From NCBI GenBank assembly GCA_910586425.1, contig CAJUHL010000008.1:1-28274 (forward strand): DNA of 28,274 bases. The letters are read 5' to 3'. Numbering within the stretch: position 1 is the stretch's first letter; each line of letters opens with the position of its first letter. This DNA is from an uncultured Bacilli bacterium (GTDB lineage: Bacteria > Bacillota_I > Bacilli_A > RF39 > UBA660). The notes beneath the pieces were generated by a model that saw only the letters and a program-made list of their open reading frames with translations, ran no database searches and was not told where the DNA came from. The translations under genes and the position numbers were made by a program. Of the stretch, positions 22,531 through 28,274 are shown one piece after another.

Positions 22531-23419
22531 GCTCAATGATATTTTAAAAAAATATGATTTAAAACCATATCGTTATCAAAAATTGGGAAAGGCAAATTTG
22601 GTTGAGACCAATCAAGGAAAGTATGTGATAAAAGCTAAAAATAGGGAATATAATCATGAGATTTTTACCTATTTAGATGCCCGTAGTTTCCCTTATTACC
22701 CTAAAAATGTAAGTGATATAAACGATGATTATACGATTACAGAATATCAAGAATCTATCGATATGCCTGAAGAACAGAAAATGATGGATATGATGGATTT
22801 GGTTACCCTATTACACAGTAAAACCACTCATTATAAAGAGGTAGATGAAGCGGATTATAAGAAAATATACGAAGATATTCAAAATAATATTGAATATCTA
22901 AATAGTTATTATATTGATATCATTACAGTCATTGAAAGTAGGGTCTATATGAGTCCATCAGAATATTTGTTGGCTCGTAATATTTCCAAGATATTTTCTG
23001 CTATTAATTATTGCCGTCATGAATTAGAAAAATGGTTAGAGATGGTTAAAACAAAAAGAAAACAACGCTTTGTTGTTCTCCACAATCATTTAGAATTAGA
23101 TCATTTTATTAGGAATCGGAATTCTTATCTCATTAGTTGGGATAAGGCAAAAATTGATTTACCCATTTTTGATTTATATAAGTTATACAAAAAACATGGA
23201 TTGGATTATGATTTTGAAAGCATTTTAAGGTATTATGAGAAAAATTATCCATTATTAGAAGAAGAAAGAAAATTACTGTTCATTTTAATATCATTGCCAG
23301 ATAAAATAGAGTTTAATGAGCGTGAATATGAAATGTGTAGACGCATTAGTCGACAAGTTGATTTATTGTATAAAACAGAACTTCTCTTGTCACCATATTA
23401 TGCGAAAGATAAAAAATAG
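22523..23419 (+). CDS. ysxE: YsxE/CotS-like spore coat kinase-fold protein
   Basis: 298 residues, starting inside the end of the spoVID-like gene (ATG 22523, 8-base overlap). Aminoglycoside phosphotransferase/CotS-like fold: an N-lobe beta sheet (KLGKANLVETNQGKYVIKAK with a candidate ATP lysine), a hinge ITEYQE, and a C-lobe with VVLHNHLELDHFI and LISWDKAKIDLPIFDLYKLY. The catalytic HxD motif reads H-N-H, so the usual catalytic aspartate is missing; it may be an inactive scaffold. YsxE and YutH proteins are coat-associated in Bacillus. The pairing with the spoVID-like gene is the main support. Confidence 0.7.
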   Translation: MRELNDILKKYDLKPYRYQKLGKANLVETNQGKYVIKAKNREYNHEIFTYLDARSFPYYPKNVSDINDDYTITEYQESIDMPEEQKMMDMMDLVTLLHSKTTHYKEVDEADYKKIYEDIQNNIEYLNSYYIDIITVIESRVYMSPSEYLLARNISKIFSAINYCRHELEKWLEMVKTKRKQRFVVLHNHLELDHFIRNRNSYLISWDKAKIDLPIFDLYKLYKKHGLDYDFESILRYYEKNYPLLEEERKLLFILISLPDKIEFNEREYEMCRRISRQVDLLYKTELLLSPYYAKDKK

Positions 23420-23575
23420 TAAGCAAAAGATAAAAAAACAAAGTAAAAAGAGATTAAAGCGAGTAATAATGAAAAATGTTAAAATCAGCTGATAAAAAAT
23501 AAGAACAGAACAGATAAAAAGACCAATGAACCATCTTCCACGACATCCCCACCAATTATTACGACCATTTGGCAT
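23390..23575 (-). CDS. Small membrane peptide convergent with ysxE (61 aa)
   Basis: Minus strand, ATG at 23575-23573 with a good SD (AGGTGATA) just upstream. The sequence begins MPNGRNNWWGCRGRWFIG, followed by two adjacent hydrophobic helices (about 16-60) rich in F, I and L. The upstream in-frame start at 23632 would add 19 residues but has no SD. The 3' end overlaps the last 30 bases of the ysxE-like gene in antisense. A W/R/G-rich head with a hydrophobic tail is seen in small sporulation membrane proteins, but no family is recognised. The coding call is moderate. Confidence 0.5.
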   Translation of the reverse strand: MPNGRNNWWGCRGRWFIGLFICSVLIFYQLILTFFIITRFNLFLLCFFIFCLLFFIFRIIW

Positions 23576-23630
23576 ATTATCACCTAATATATCATATGTA
23601 GGATGATAAAAATGTATAGGATAACAACCC

Positions 23631-23650
23631 AAAAAGAGTCATCTCTTTTT
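23631..23650. terminator. Bidirectional hairpin terminator
   Basis: AAAAAGAG (23631-23638) pairs with CTCTTTTT (23643-23650) around TCAT. U-rich arms face both directions, so it may end transcripts from either side. It lies 211 bases after the ysxE stop. Confidence 0.65.
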
Positions 23651-23653
23651 ATT

Positions 23654-23681
23654 TTGTATGAATAATAAATTCTGGTATAAT
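23654..23681 (+). promoter_or_regulatory. Promoter of a short 24-codon reading frame
   Basis: TTGTAT (23654-23659), 16-base spacer, TATAAT (23676-23681) with an upstream TG (23673-23674) giving an extended -10. Confidence 0.65.
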
Positions 23682-23709
23682 AACAGTTATATGAATTTGA
23701 GGTGGGCAT

Positions 23710-23784
23710 ATGAATCGTTTAGATGATTTATATCAATTATTATTAAACAAAAAACAAAAAGAAAACATTGCATGCAAAAAATAG
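23710..23784 (+). pseudogene. 24-codon reading frame with strong signals: leader peptide or frameshifted small gene
   Basis: ATG 23710 with SD GAGGTGGG and the extended -10 promoter above it. The frame reads MNRLDDLYQLLLNKKQK and then stops at TAG 23782-23784, inside an A-rich tract (23747-23766). A one-base shift in that tract would continue into the +1 frame with HAKNSENKFFIELVHNTLL to a TGA after about 41 codons. This suggests either a broken small gene, an indel in a homopolymer-like tract, or a true short peptide. It also lies upstream of yqeG and could be a leader. The remaining bases to 23866 hold only the inverted repeat at 23813. Confidence 0.35.
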
Positions 23785-23812
23785 CGAAAATAAATTCTTT
23801 ATTGAGTTAGTA

Positions 23813-23829
23813 CATAATACTTTATTATG
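23813..23829. repeat. 7-bp inverted repeat upstream of yqeG
   Basis: CATAATA-CTT-TATTATG is perfect, with no T-run after it, so it is a possible operator or RNA hairpin and not a terminator. Confidence 0.4.
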
Positions 23830-23866
23830 CCAATGATTTTATCATGGAAAATTTTAGAAAAATAAA

Positions 23867-23895
23867 TTGAAATTAATAGGGTTATATGCTAAAAT
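23867..23895 (+). promoter_or_regulatory. Promoter of yqeG-yqeH
   Basis: TTGAAA (23867-23872), 17-base spacer, TAAAAT (23890-23895), with TG at 23887-23888 giving an extended -10. yqeG follows with SD AGGAGG at 23911-23916. Confidence 0.7.
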
Positions 23896-23922
23896 GGAAA
23901 CAATGGAAGTAGGAGGAACTAT

Positions 23923-24444
23923 ATGGAAAAGTATATTCCCGATGTATATCAAAAAAGTATATATACAATAGATTATTCAAAACTAAAAGAAAAAGGTATC
24001 AAATGTTTATTATTTGATTTGGATAATACATTAGCGCCATACCACATCAAAATGGTGGATGAGAAATTAATAGAATTATTTTCCAATTTAAAAGAAATGG
24101 GCTTTCAACTGATTATCTTTTCCAATAGTTATAAAAAAAGGGTCAAACCATTCAAAGAAGAATTAGAAGTAGATTGTTGTTGCAATGCCAGAAAACCACA
24201 TAGCAATCGGTTTTATCAAATATTAAAGGAATATCGCCTAGCAGAAGATGAAGTTGCAATCATTGGAGATCAAATTATGACAGACGTGGTAGGGGGAAAT
24301 CGAGTTGGAATTACGACTATTTTGGTCAATCCAATTAGTGTAAGAGATCCTTTTTGGACACGCCCAAATCGTTTTATGGAAAAAAGAGTTATGAAAAAAC
24401 TAAAAAATCATGATTTGTTTTTCAAAGGAAGATACTATGAATAA
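23923..24444 (+). CDS. yqeG: YqeG family HAD phosphatase
   Basis: 173 residues. HAD motif I LLFDLDNTLAPY (D32 nucleophile, D34), motif II IIFSNS, a lysine in NARKPHSNRF (motif III), and motif IV IIGDQIMTDVVGGN. YqeG proteins are class IIIA HAD phosphatases; the gene order yqeG-yqeH is conserved in Bacillota. The gene has its own promoter with an extended -10, and its last eight bases overlap the yqeH start, so the two are coupled. Substrate unknown. Confidence 0.9.
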   Translation: MEKYIPDVYQKSIYTIDYSKLKEKGIKCLLFDLDNTLAPYHIKMVDEKLIELFSNLKEMGFQLIIFSNSYKKRVKPFKEELEVDCCCNARKPHSNRFYQILKEYRLAEDEVAIIGDQIMTDVVGGNRVGITTILVNPISVRDPFWTRPNRFMEKRVMKKLKNHDLFFKGRYYE

Positions 24445-25426
24445 ATGTAGTGGATGTGGTGCTCTTTTACAGATTCAAAATGAAAATGAAGTAGGGTACA
24501 TTCAAAAAAACGCTAAAAATAAAAACTTATGTAATCGTTGCTTCCGCATTCAAAATTATAATGAATACAAAAGAGTGACCAAAGTAAATACAGAGTTTAT
24601 AGACAATCTAGAAAAAATAAAGCAAACAGGTGATTTGACACTTTTAATCGTCGATTTACTACATATGAATCAAAACCTGATAGAAATCACAAAACACTGT
24701 TCTAAAAATATAATCGTGGTATTTACCAAAAGAGATTTATTGCCACTATCCGTATCGGATGAAAAATTAAAACAATACAGTCAAATTTTAGGACTAAATC
24801 CCTTGGAAACTTTGGTGATTAGTGCAACCAAAAATAAAAATTTAGATGCTTTATATGAAGCAATTCGCACCTATCAAACAAGTAAGTATGTGTATCTAGT
24901 AGGATATACAAATGCTGGTAAATCAACATTAATGAATCACTTTATTTCTCACTATTCAGATTTGAAACAAACAATTACCACCAGCATGCTTTCCTCTACT
25001 ACGTTAGGGAATTTAGAAATTCCTTTGCAAGAAAATTTGATATTGCTAGATACTCCTGGTATTTTAGAAGAAGGAAATATTGGGGAACAAGTAGATTTAG
25101 CGACATTAAAACGGATTTTACCGAAAAAAGAAATCAAACCACTTACCTATCAGGTGAAATCCAAGCAAAGTATAAGGATTGAAGATTTGGTGAGAATTGA
25201 TACAGAAAAGAACAATTTAACACTTTATTTTTCCAATCAACTGAAAATAGATCGTACGTTTAAAATACAAGAAGAAACAAACTTAATTCCTCATGTTATT
25301 TCAGTCAAAAAAGATGAGGATATTGTGATTTTAGGACTTGGTTTTATCAAAGCTACAAAGGCAGAAACGATTACTATCTATACCTTACCAAATGTGCATG
25401 TTTTTACACGAAAGAGTTTAATTTAA
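24437..25426 (+). CDS. yqeH: Ribosome-assembly GTPase YqeH
   Basis: 329 residues from ATG 24437, with SD AAAGGAAG (24424-24431). An N-terminal zinc finger (C4, C7 and the pair in NLCNRC) precedes a circularly permuted GTPase: G4 TKRD, G5 SATK, then G1 GYTNAGKST (156-164), and G3 DTPG. YqeH acts in 30S subunit maturation. The order G4-G5-G1-G3 is diagnostic. The gene overlaps yqeG by eight bases. Confidence 0.95.
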   Translation: MNKCSGCGALLQIQNENEVGYIQKNAKNKNLCNRCFRIQNYNEYKRVTKVNTEFIDNLEKIKQTGDLTLLIVDLLHMNQNLIEITKHCSKNIIVVFTKRDLLPLSVSDEKLKQYSQILGLNPLETLVISATKNKNLDALYEAIRTYQTSKYVYLVGYTNAGKSTLMNHFISHYSDLKQTITTSMLSSTTLGNLEIPLQENLILLDTPGILEEGNIGEQVDLATLKRILPKKEIKPLTYQVKSKQSIRIEDLVRIDTEKNNLTLYFSNQLKIDRTFKIQEETNLIPHVISVKKDEDIVILGLGFIKATKAETITIYTLPNVHVFTRKSLI

Positions 25427-25442
25427 AATACTCTTTTTTTTT
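25411..25442 (+). terminator. Terminator after yqeH
   Basis: AAAGAGT (25411-25417, inside the last codons) pairs with ACTCTTT (25430-25436) around a 12-base loop, and the T-run extends to 25442. Confidence 0.7.
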
Positions 25443-25456
25443 ATACATAAAACAGG

Positions 25457-25462
25457 TATAAT
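25457..25462 (+). promoter_or_regulatory. -10 element of the herA-like gene
   Basis: A perfect TATAAT 24 bases before ATG 25487. The -35 region lies in the T-run of the preceding terminator and has no good match. Confidence 0.45.
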
Positions 25463-25486
25463 GAAAATAATTGAGGAGGTAATTAT

Positions 25487-27250
25487 ATGTTAGGACGCAT
25501 GATTGGAATGGAAGAAAATTTGGTATCAGTTGCATTAAACCCAGAACAAGTACAACAAGAAATGATGAATAGGCATGTCGTTTTAGATGATGGAAGACAG
25601 CTAATTGGTGAAATTGTGGATGTCAAAGATGGTATTGCTTATGTGATGTTATTAGGAGAATTAAAAGAGAAAAATTTTGTTTTTGGTGTAGTGAAAAAAC
25701 CATCTTTTCAAGCTAAAATCTCATTTGTTCCAAGAGAAAAAATAGGATATATTATTGGTATTTCTGATTATAAAGAAGAAAAAGATTTATATATTGGGAA
25801 AAGTCCAATCTATGAAAATGTTTCAATTGGGGTCCATATCAATGATTTTTTTAGTAGCCATTTTGCGATTTTTGGTTCCACAGGAAGTGGGAAATCTTGT
25901 AGTATTGCACGTATTGTTCAGAATTTATTTGAAAAGAAAGAAAAAATTGCTTACCGCTCTAGCCTTTTTATATTTGATGCTTACGGCGAATATCATAATG
26001 CCTTTCAAAAATTACATGAAGTGGTTCCAGAGATTCAGTTTAAGTCCTATACAACAGATATAAAATCAAATCAAGAATTGGTAAGAATTCCGCTATGGTT
26101 ACTCGGAGTTGATGATATTGCACTATTACTAGGTGCTGAAAAACATTCTCAATTATTACTCATTGAAAAAGCGCTTAAATTAGTCACAGTCTTTGCTCGG
26201 AATGAAGATGAAGTATTGAAAATCAAAAATGATATCATCGCAAGAGCTATTTTAGATATTTTATCCAGTGGACGAGCACCTGCCCAAATTCGTGACCAAA
26301 TTTTTTCAGTTTTATCGTATTATAATACCAAAGAATTGAATTTAGAAACTCCAATTTTTCAACCGGGATATACAAGACCACTAAAACAATGTATTATGAT
26401 TGATTCCAGTGGGAAAATTCGGGAAATGGAAATGATTGTCGATTTCATGGAAACCTATTTAACGGATGATTATGATCTTTCGTTACCAGATGGAAGTTTC
26501 CCATATTCATTGAAAGATTTACAAGATGCTTTTGACTTCGCTTTGATTTCAGAAGGTGTATTGAAAAGTGATAAAGTTTATGATGAGGCCAATATATTAA
26601 AGGTTCGTCTGCATGCCTTGGTTTCAAGTGATGATAGTCAGTATTTTTCTTATCCTAAATTTATTGATAGAACGAGTTATGTAAGGCAATTATTGACCGC
26701 TGATGACGGAAAAAAAGCGCAGATTATCAATTTTGATATTAATTATGTAGATGATCGCTTTGCTAAAAACTTAACCAAGATTTATTCTAAATTGCTGTTT
26801 GATTTTTCAAAAAGTGCTGTAAAACGTGCCACGATGCCATTTCATATCATATTAGAAGAAGCACATCGATATGTTCAAAATGATAATGATAAATTTTTAC
26901 TTGGATATAATATTTTTGAACGGATTACAAAGGAAGGAAGAAAATATGGTGTTCTTTTGGGATTGATCTCTCAAAGACCCTCTGAATTATCGGAAACTTC
27001 CTTATCCCAATGTAGTAATTTCCTAATTTTTAAGATGCTACATCCAACAGATGTCGATTATATTAAAAAGATGGTCCCTAATGTAACACAGGAAGTCATC
27101 AAACGATTACGTATTTTACAACCAGGAACTTGTGTTGCCTTTGGTTCTGCTTTTAAAGTACCTGTACTGGTAAAAATAGACATGCCATCTCCTGCCCCTT
27201 CTAGTAGCAGCTGTGATATATCTGCATCTTGGTTTGTAGATAAAGATTGA
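25487..27250 (+). CDS. HerA-type DNA translocase ATPase
   Basis: 587 residues, strong SD GAGGAGG. An N-terminal HAS-barrel-like beta domain (1 to about 105) is followed by a HerA/FtsK-fold ATPase: Walker A GSTGSGKS (130-137, K136), LFIFDAYGEYHNAF, Walker B FHIILEEAHRY (E457/E458), and GRKYGVLLGLISQRPSELS. The C-terminus has LRILQPGTCVAFGSAF. HerA forms hexamers that move along DNA, usually with the NurA nuclease. No NurA, Sir2 or DUF4297-like partner is adjacent, so this is an orphan. It may act in DNA repair or in defence with a partner elsewhere. Confidence 0.85.
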   Translation: MLGRMIGMEENLVSVALNPEQVQQEMMNRHVVLDDGRQLIGEIVDVKDGIAYVMLLGELKEKNFVFGVVKKPSFQAKISFVPREKIGYIIGISDYKEEKDLYIGKSPIYENVSIGVHINDFFSSHFAIFGSTGSGKSCSIARIVQNLFEKKEKIAYRSSLFIFDAYGEYHNAFQKLHEVVPEIQFKSYTTDIKSNQELVRIPLWLLGVDDIALLLGAEKHSQLLLIEKALKLVTVFARNEDEVLKIKNDIIARAILDILSSGRAPAQIRDQIFSVLSYYNTKELNLETPIFQPGYTRPLKQCIMIDSSGKIREMEMIVDFMETYLTDDYDLSLPDGSFPYSLKDLQDAFDFALISEGVLKSDKVYDEANILKVRLHALVSSDDSQYFSYPKFIDRTSYVRQLLTADDGKKAQIINFDINYVDDRFAKNLTKIYSKLLFDFSKSAVKRATMPFHIILEEAHRYVQNDNDKFLLGYNIFERITKEGRKYGVLLGLISQRPSELSETSLSQCSNFLIFKMLHPTDVDYIKKMVPNVTQEVIKRLRILQPGTCVAFGSAFKVPVLVKIDMPSPAPSSSSCDISASWFVDKD

Positions 27251-27281
27251 GATATTACTGAAATATAGAATCATTTTGATT

Positions 27282-27388
27282 AAAAAAGTTTCTAAATTCC
27301 TAGGAGTATCTATAAATAAAACTATAATAAAACATACTCAAAATAGAAACCTAGCGAATAACCTATAGAATTTTAATTCTATAGGTTA
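27282..27388 (-). ncRNA. Candidate structured small RNA (minus strand)
   Basis: On the minus strand, a perfect 14-bp palindrome arm pair (27359-27372 with 27375-27388, centre TT) comes first. A nested hairpin follows: GTTTCTA (27350-27344) with TAGAAAC (27294-27288), enclosing GAGTAT/ATACTC, and ends in six T residues (27287-27282). This looks like a small RNA with an intrinsic terminator. The upstream promoter is weak (TTTAAA, then TAATAT, near 27440-27412). No coding potential seen. Confidence 0.35.
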
Positions 27389-27428
27389 GAACAAAAAGGA
27401 CAACGTTCAAATATTATTTTTTAAATCA

Positions 27429-27457
27429 TTGCTTTTAAACACAAAATATGATAGAAT
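27429..27457 (+). promoter_or_regulatory. Promoter of a candidate antisense RNA to the small toxin gene
   Basis: TTGCTT (27429-27434), 17-base spacer, TAGAAT (27452-27457), preceded by TG (27449-27450). The transcript would start near 27464, form a hairpin GCAAG-AAA-CTTGC (27468-27480), and run antisense to the peptide gene. Confidence 0.45.
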
Positions 27458-27487
27458 AAGTATGTAAGCAAGAAACTTGCATATAAT

Positions 27488-27529
27488 AAAAAAGGGAATA
27501 CCTAGTTTTGACGAGTTAGGTACTATTCC
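27488..27529 (-). terminator. Terminator of the small minus-strand gene
   Basis: GGAATACCTA (27495-27504) pairs with TAGGT (27517-27521) and ATTCC (27525-27529) with a 3-base bulge. On the minus strand six T residues follow (27493-27488). Confidence 0.65.
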
Positions 27530-27553
27530 AAATTTAATTGTTCAAGTACCGAC

Positions 27554-27646
27554 TTATGCAGTTGGTACTATTTTTATTAACATGATAATAATCACGATAA
27601 TAAGGAGTATTATGATAGTACAAAGATATTTCTCTGATTTTCTCAT
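27554..27646 (-). CDS. Small hydrophobic peptide, candidate type I toxin (30 aa)
   Basis: Minus-strand start ATG 27646, with SD AAAGGGGG (27661-27653) at good spacing. The peptide MRKSEKYLCTIIILLIIVII starts with a short basic head, has one membrane helix (about 8-26), and ends at MLIKIVPTA. It has its own promoter, a leader hairpin, and a terminator. An opposing promoter at 27429 would give an antisense RNA covering its 3' half. Bacillus TxpA/RatA and BsrG/SR4 type I systems have this layout. The mRNA 5' leader and 3' end carry complementary 14-base stretches, like long-range pairing in hok. Toxicity is inferred, not shown. Confidence 0.5.
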   Translation of the reverse strand: MRKSEKYLCTIIILLIIVIIIMLIKIVPTA

Positions 27647-27680
27647 AATTTCACCCCCTTTCACTTAAAAAAGTAAAAAG

Positions 27681-27710
27681 GGAATAGCACCTAAACTAAC
27701 TAGTTATTCC
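27681..27710 (-). promoter_or_regulatory. 5' leader hairpin of the small toxin-like gene
   Basis: GGAATA (27681-27686) pairs with TATTCC (27705-27710) and begins at the predicted first transcribed base. T-rich runs follow on the minus strand (27679-27667), so it also resembles an attenuator. Confidence 0.45.
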
Positions 27711-27717
27711 TATCATA

Positions 27718-27746
27718 ATTATACTATTTTTTGGTATATAAGTAAA
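27718..27746 (-). promoter_or_regulatory. SigA promoter of the small minus-strand gene
   Basis: On the minus strand, TTTACT (27746-27741), 17-base spacer, perfect TATAAT (27723-27718). Transcription would start near 27711. Confidence 0.65.
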
Positions 27747-27780
27747 GATTTTTCCTTTTAAAATAAAAGGAAAATAGGTA

Positions 27781-27807
27781 TATTACAGATTTTCAAAATC
27801 TGTAATA
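27781..27807. repeat. 13-bp perfect inverted repeat with single-base centre
   Basis: TATTACAGATTTT, C, AAAATCTGTAATA. No T-run is adjacent on either strand. Confidence 0.7.
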
Positions 27808-27855
27808 AATACACCACAGAAATGTGTTTTTATTTTGCTCCCTATTGGCTTGCAG

Positions 27856-27915
27856 ATATTCAAACCTTTTACCATTTCTCTTATTCACATAAACTATGGT
27901 AAAAGGTTTGAATAT
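27856..27915. repeat. 20-bp perfect inverted repeat with 20-base loop
   Basis: Arms 27856-27875 and 27896-27915 are exact reverse complements (core AACCTTTTACCAT / ATGGTAAAAGGTT). The base is not followed by a T-run. It is the longest uninterrupted dyad in the window. Confidence 0.75.
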
Positions 27916-27916
27916 A

Positions 27917-27931
27917 ACAGGCAATGCCTGT
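27917..27931. repeat. 15-base palindrome
   Basis: ACAGGCA-A-TGCCTGT, perfect 7-bp arms, directly after the 20-bp inverted repeat. Confidence 0.65.
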
Positions 27932-27971
27932 ACAATTTTAGTGCATAGTGGAAATTCTTAATTTAAAAGAG

Positions 27972-28056
27972 TTCTGCCCTAGTTTGCACGTGATTATTTA
28001 TTTCTATACTTATAATTAAATTAATGATAGAATATCACGTATAAACTAGGACAGAA
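27972..28056. repeat. Long imperfect inverted repeat, 23-base arms
   Basis: Arms 27972-27994 and 28034-28056: TTCTG/CAGAA, CCTAGTTT/AAACTAGG and ACGTGAT/ATCACGT pair, separated by one C-A mismatch and a G-T plus C-A step. The 39-base loop holds an inner dyad TTCTAT/ATAGAA. Confidence 0.7.
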
Positions 28057-28073
28057 TGTTTAAAATTGCAATA

Positions 28074-28150
28074 GACTTGTCTGTAAACAATAATTTTTTT
28101 AAGTATTAACATAATAAAAATTGTAATAGAAAAGTGTTTATAGACAGGTC
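28074..28150. repeat. 16-bp imperfect inverted repeat
   Basis: Arms 28074-28089 and 28135-28150 match at 14 of 16 positions, and the two mismatches are G-T wobbles. Nearby direct repeats AAATTGCAATAGA and AAATTGTAATAGA lie at about 28063-28075 and 28119-28131. No coding sequence was recognised from 28151 to 28247. Confidence 0.6.
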
Positions 28151-28247
28151 TTTTGATAAAATTTCCACAGGTGTTTTCAACACAACCTTTCATTTTATAG
28201 TATGATGTCGTTATTTTCATAGGTGGTTTATCTAATCTATATTACGT

Positions 28248-28274
28248 AGATCGGAAGAGCACACGTCTGAACTC
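28248..28274 (+). other. Illumina TruSeq adapter sequence (artefact)
   Basis: AGATCGGAAGAGCACACGTC and the following seven bases equal the first 27 bases of the TruSeq read-1 adapter. This is untrimmed library sequence at a contig end and should be removed. Confidence 0.97.

Noticed and set aside
27477..27668. 63-codon plus-strand frame
   Set aside because: Starts within a hairpin without SD and is antisense to the better supported 30-aa minus-strand gene with promoter, SD and terminator.
27781..28150. CRISPR array
   Set aside because: The dyads differ from each other in sequence and spacing; there is no repeated unit with spacers and no cas gene.
28035..28220. 61-codon minus-strand frame
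   Set aside because: No SD, and it runs through several inverted repeats; codons look like random AT-rich sequence.
1..28247. Mycoplasma-type genetic code (TGA = Trp)
   Set aside because: Three well-supported genes end in TGA at the expected family length (8446, 22530, 27250).
1..28247. tRNA or rRNA genes
   Set aside because: No cloverleaf with GTTCGA-type T-arm or rRNA signature was seen on either strand.

Overview
The window is a 28.3 kb AT-rich piece of a low-GC Bacillota (Firmicutes) chromosome of the Bacilli/Erysipelotrichia type. It looks like a draft contig end: the last 27 bases (28248-28274) match the start of the Illumina TruSeq adapter and are not genomic. TGA is used as a stop (genes ending at 8446, 22530 and 27250), so this is standard code 11 and not a Mycoplasma-type code. 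A spoVID-like/ysxE-like pair suggests a spore-forming lineage or a descendant of one.

Layout. 1-206 is the tail of an Rpn-type nuclease/transposase gene. 394-2823 encodes a YfhO-family GT-C membrane protein. 2840-16109 is a 13 kb block, all on the plus strand, for a Gram-positive type IV secretion system (T4SS). It begins with a TadZ/CpaE-like module: three small single-pass, pilin-like membrane proteins and a MinD-fold protein with a degenerate P-loop. Next come two related VirB2-type pilins (the first with its own strong promoter), a VirB6-like channel protein, a PrgI/VirB3-like protein, VirB4 encoded as two coupled genes, a wall hydrolase that joins a SpoIID domain to a CHAP domain, a lipoprotein with an additional C-terminal membrane anchor, and a VirD4 coupling ATPase with a Met/Pro/Gly repeat tail. 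A clear terminator at 16084-16109 closes the block. No relaxase, integrase, VirB8 or attachment site was recognised, so this may be a resident secretion machine and not an integrative conjugative element.

16202-27250 is ordinary chromosome: a rhodanese, an unknown protein, a TVP38/DedA-like membrane protein, RmuC, an unknown tail-anchored protein, Lon, the SpoVID-like/YsxE-like pair, a small convergent membrane peptide, YqeG, YqeH and a HerA-type ATPase without a NurA partner.

The last kilobase has no conventional gene but is highly structured. It holds a candidate type I toxin-antitoxin locus at 27429-27746: a 30-residue hydrophobic peptide on the minus strand with promoter, leader hairpin, strong Shine-Dalgarno (SD) and terminator, plus an opposing promoter for an antisense RNA. 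It also holds a possible minus-strand small RNA and a run of long perfect or near-perfect inverted repeats (27781-28150).

The most unusual items are the SpoIID-CHAP T4SS hydrolase, the TadZ/T4SS hybrid organisation, and the candidate type I toxin locus with complementary 5' and 3' mRNA ends. All functional calls rest on motif recognition by eye; no database search was run.
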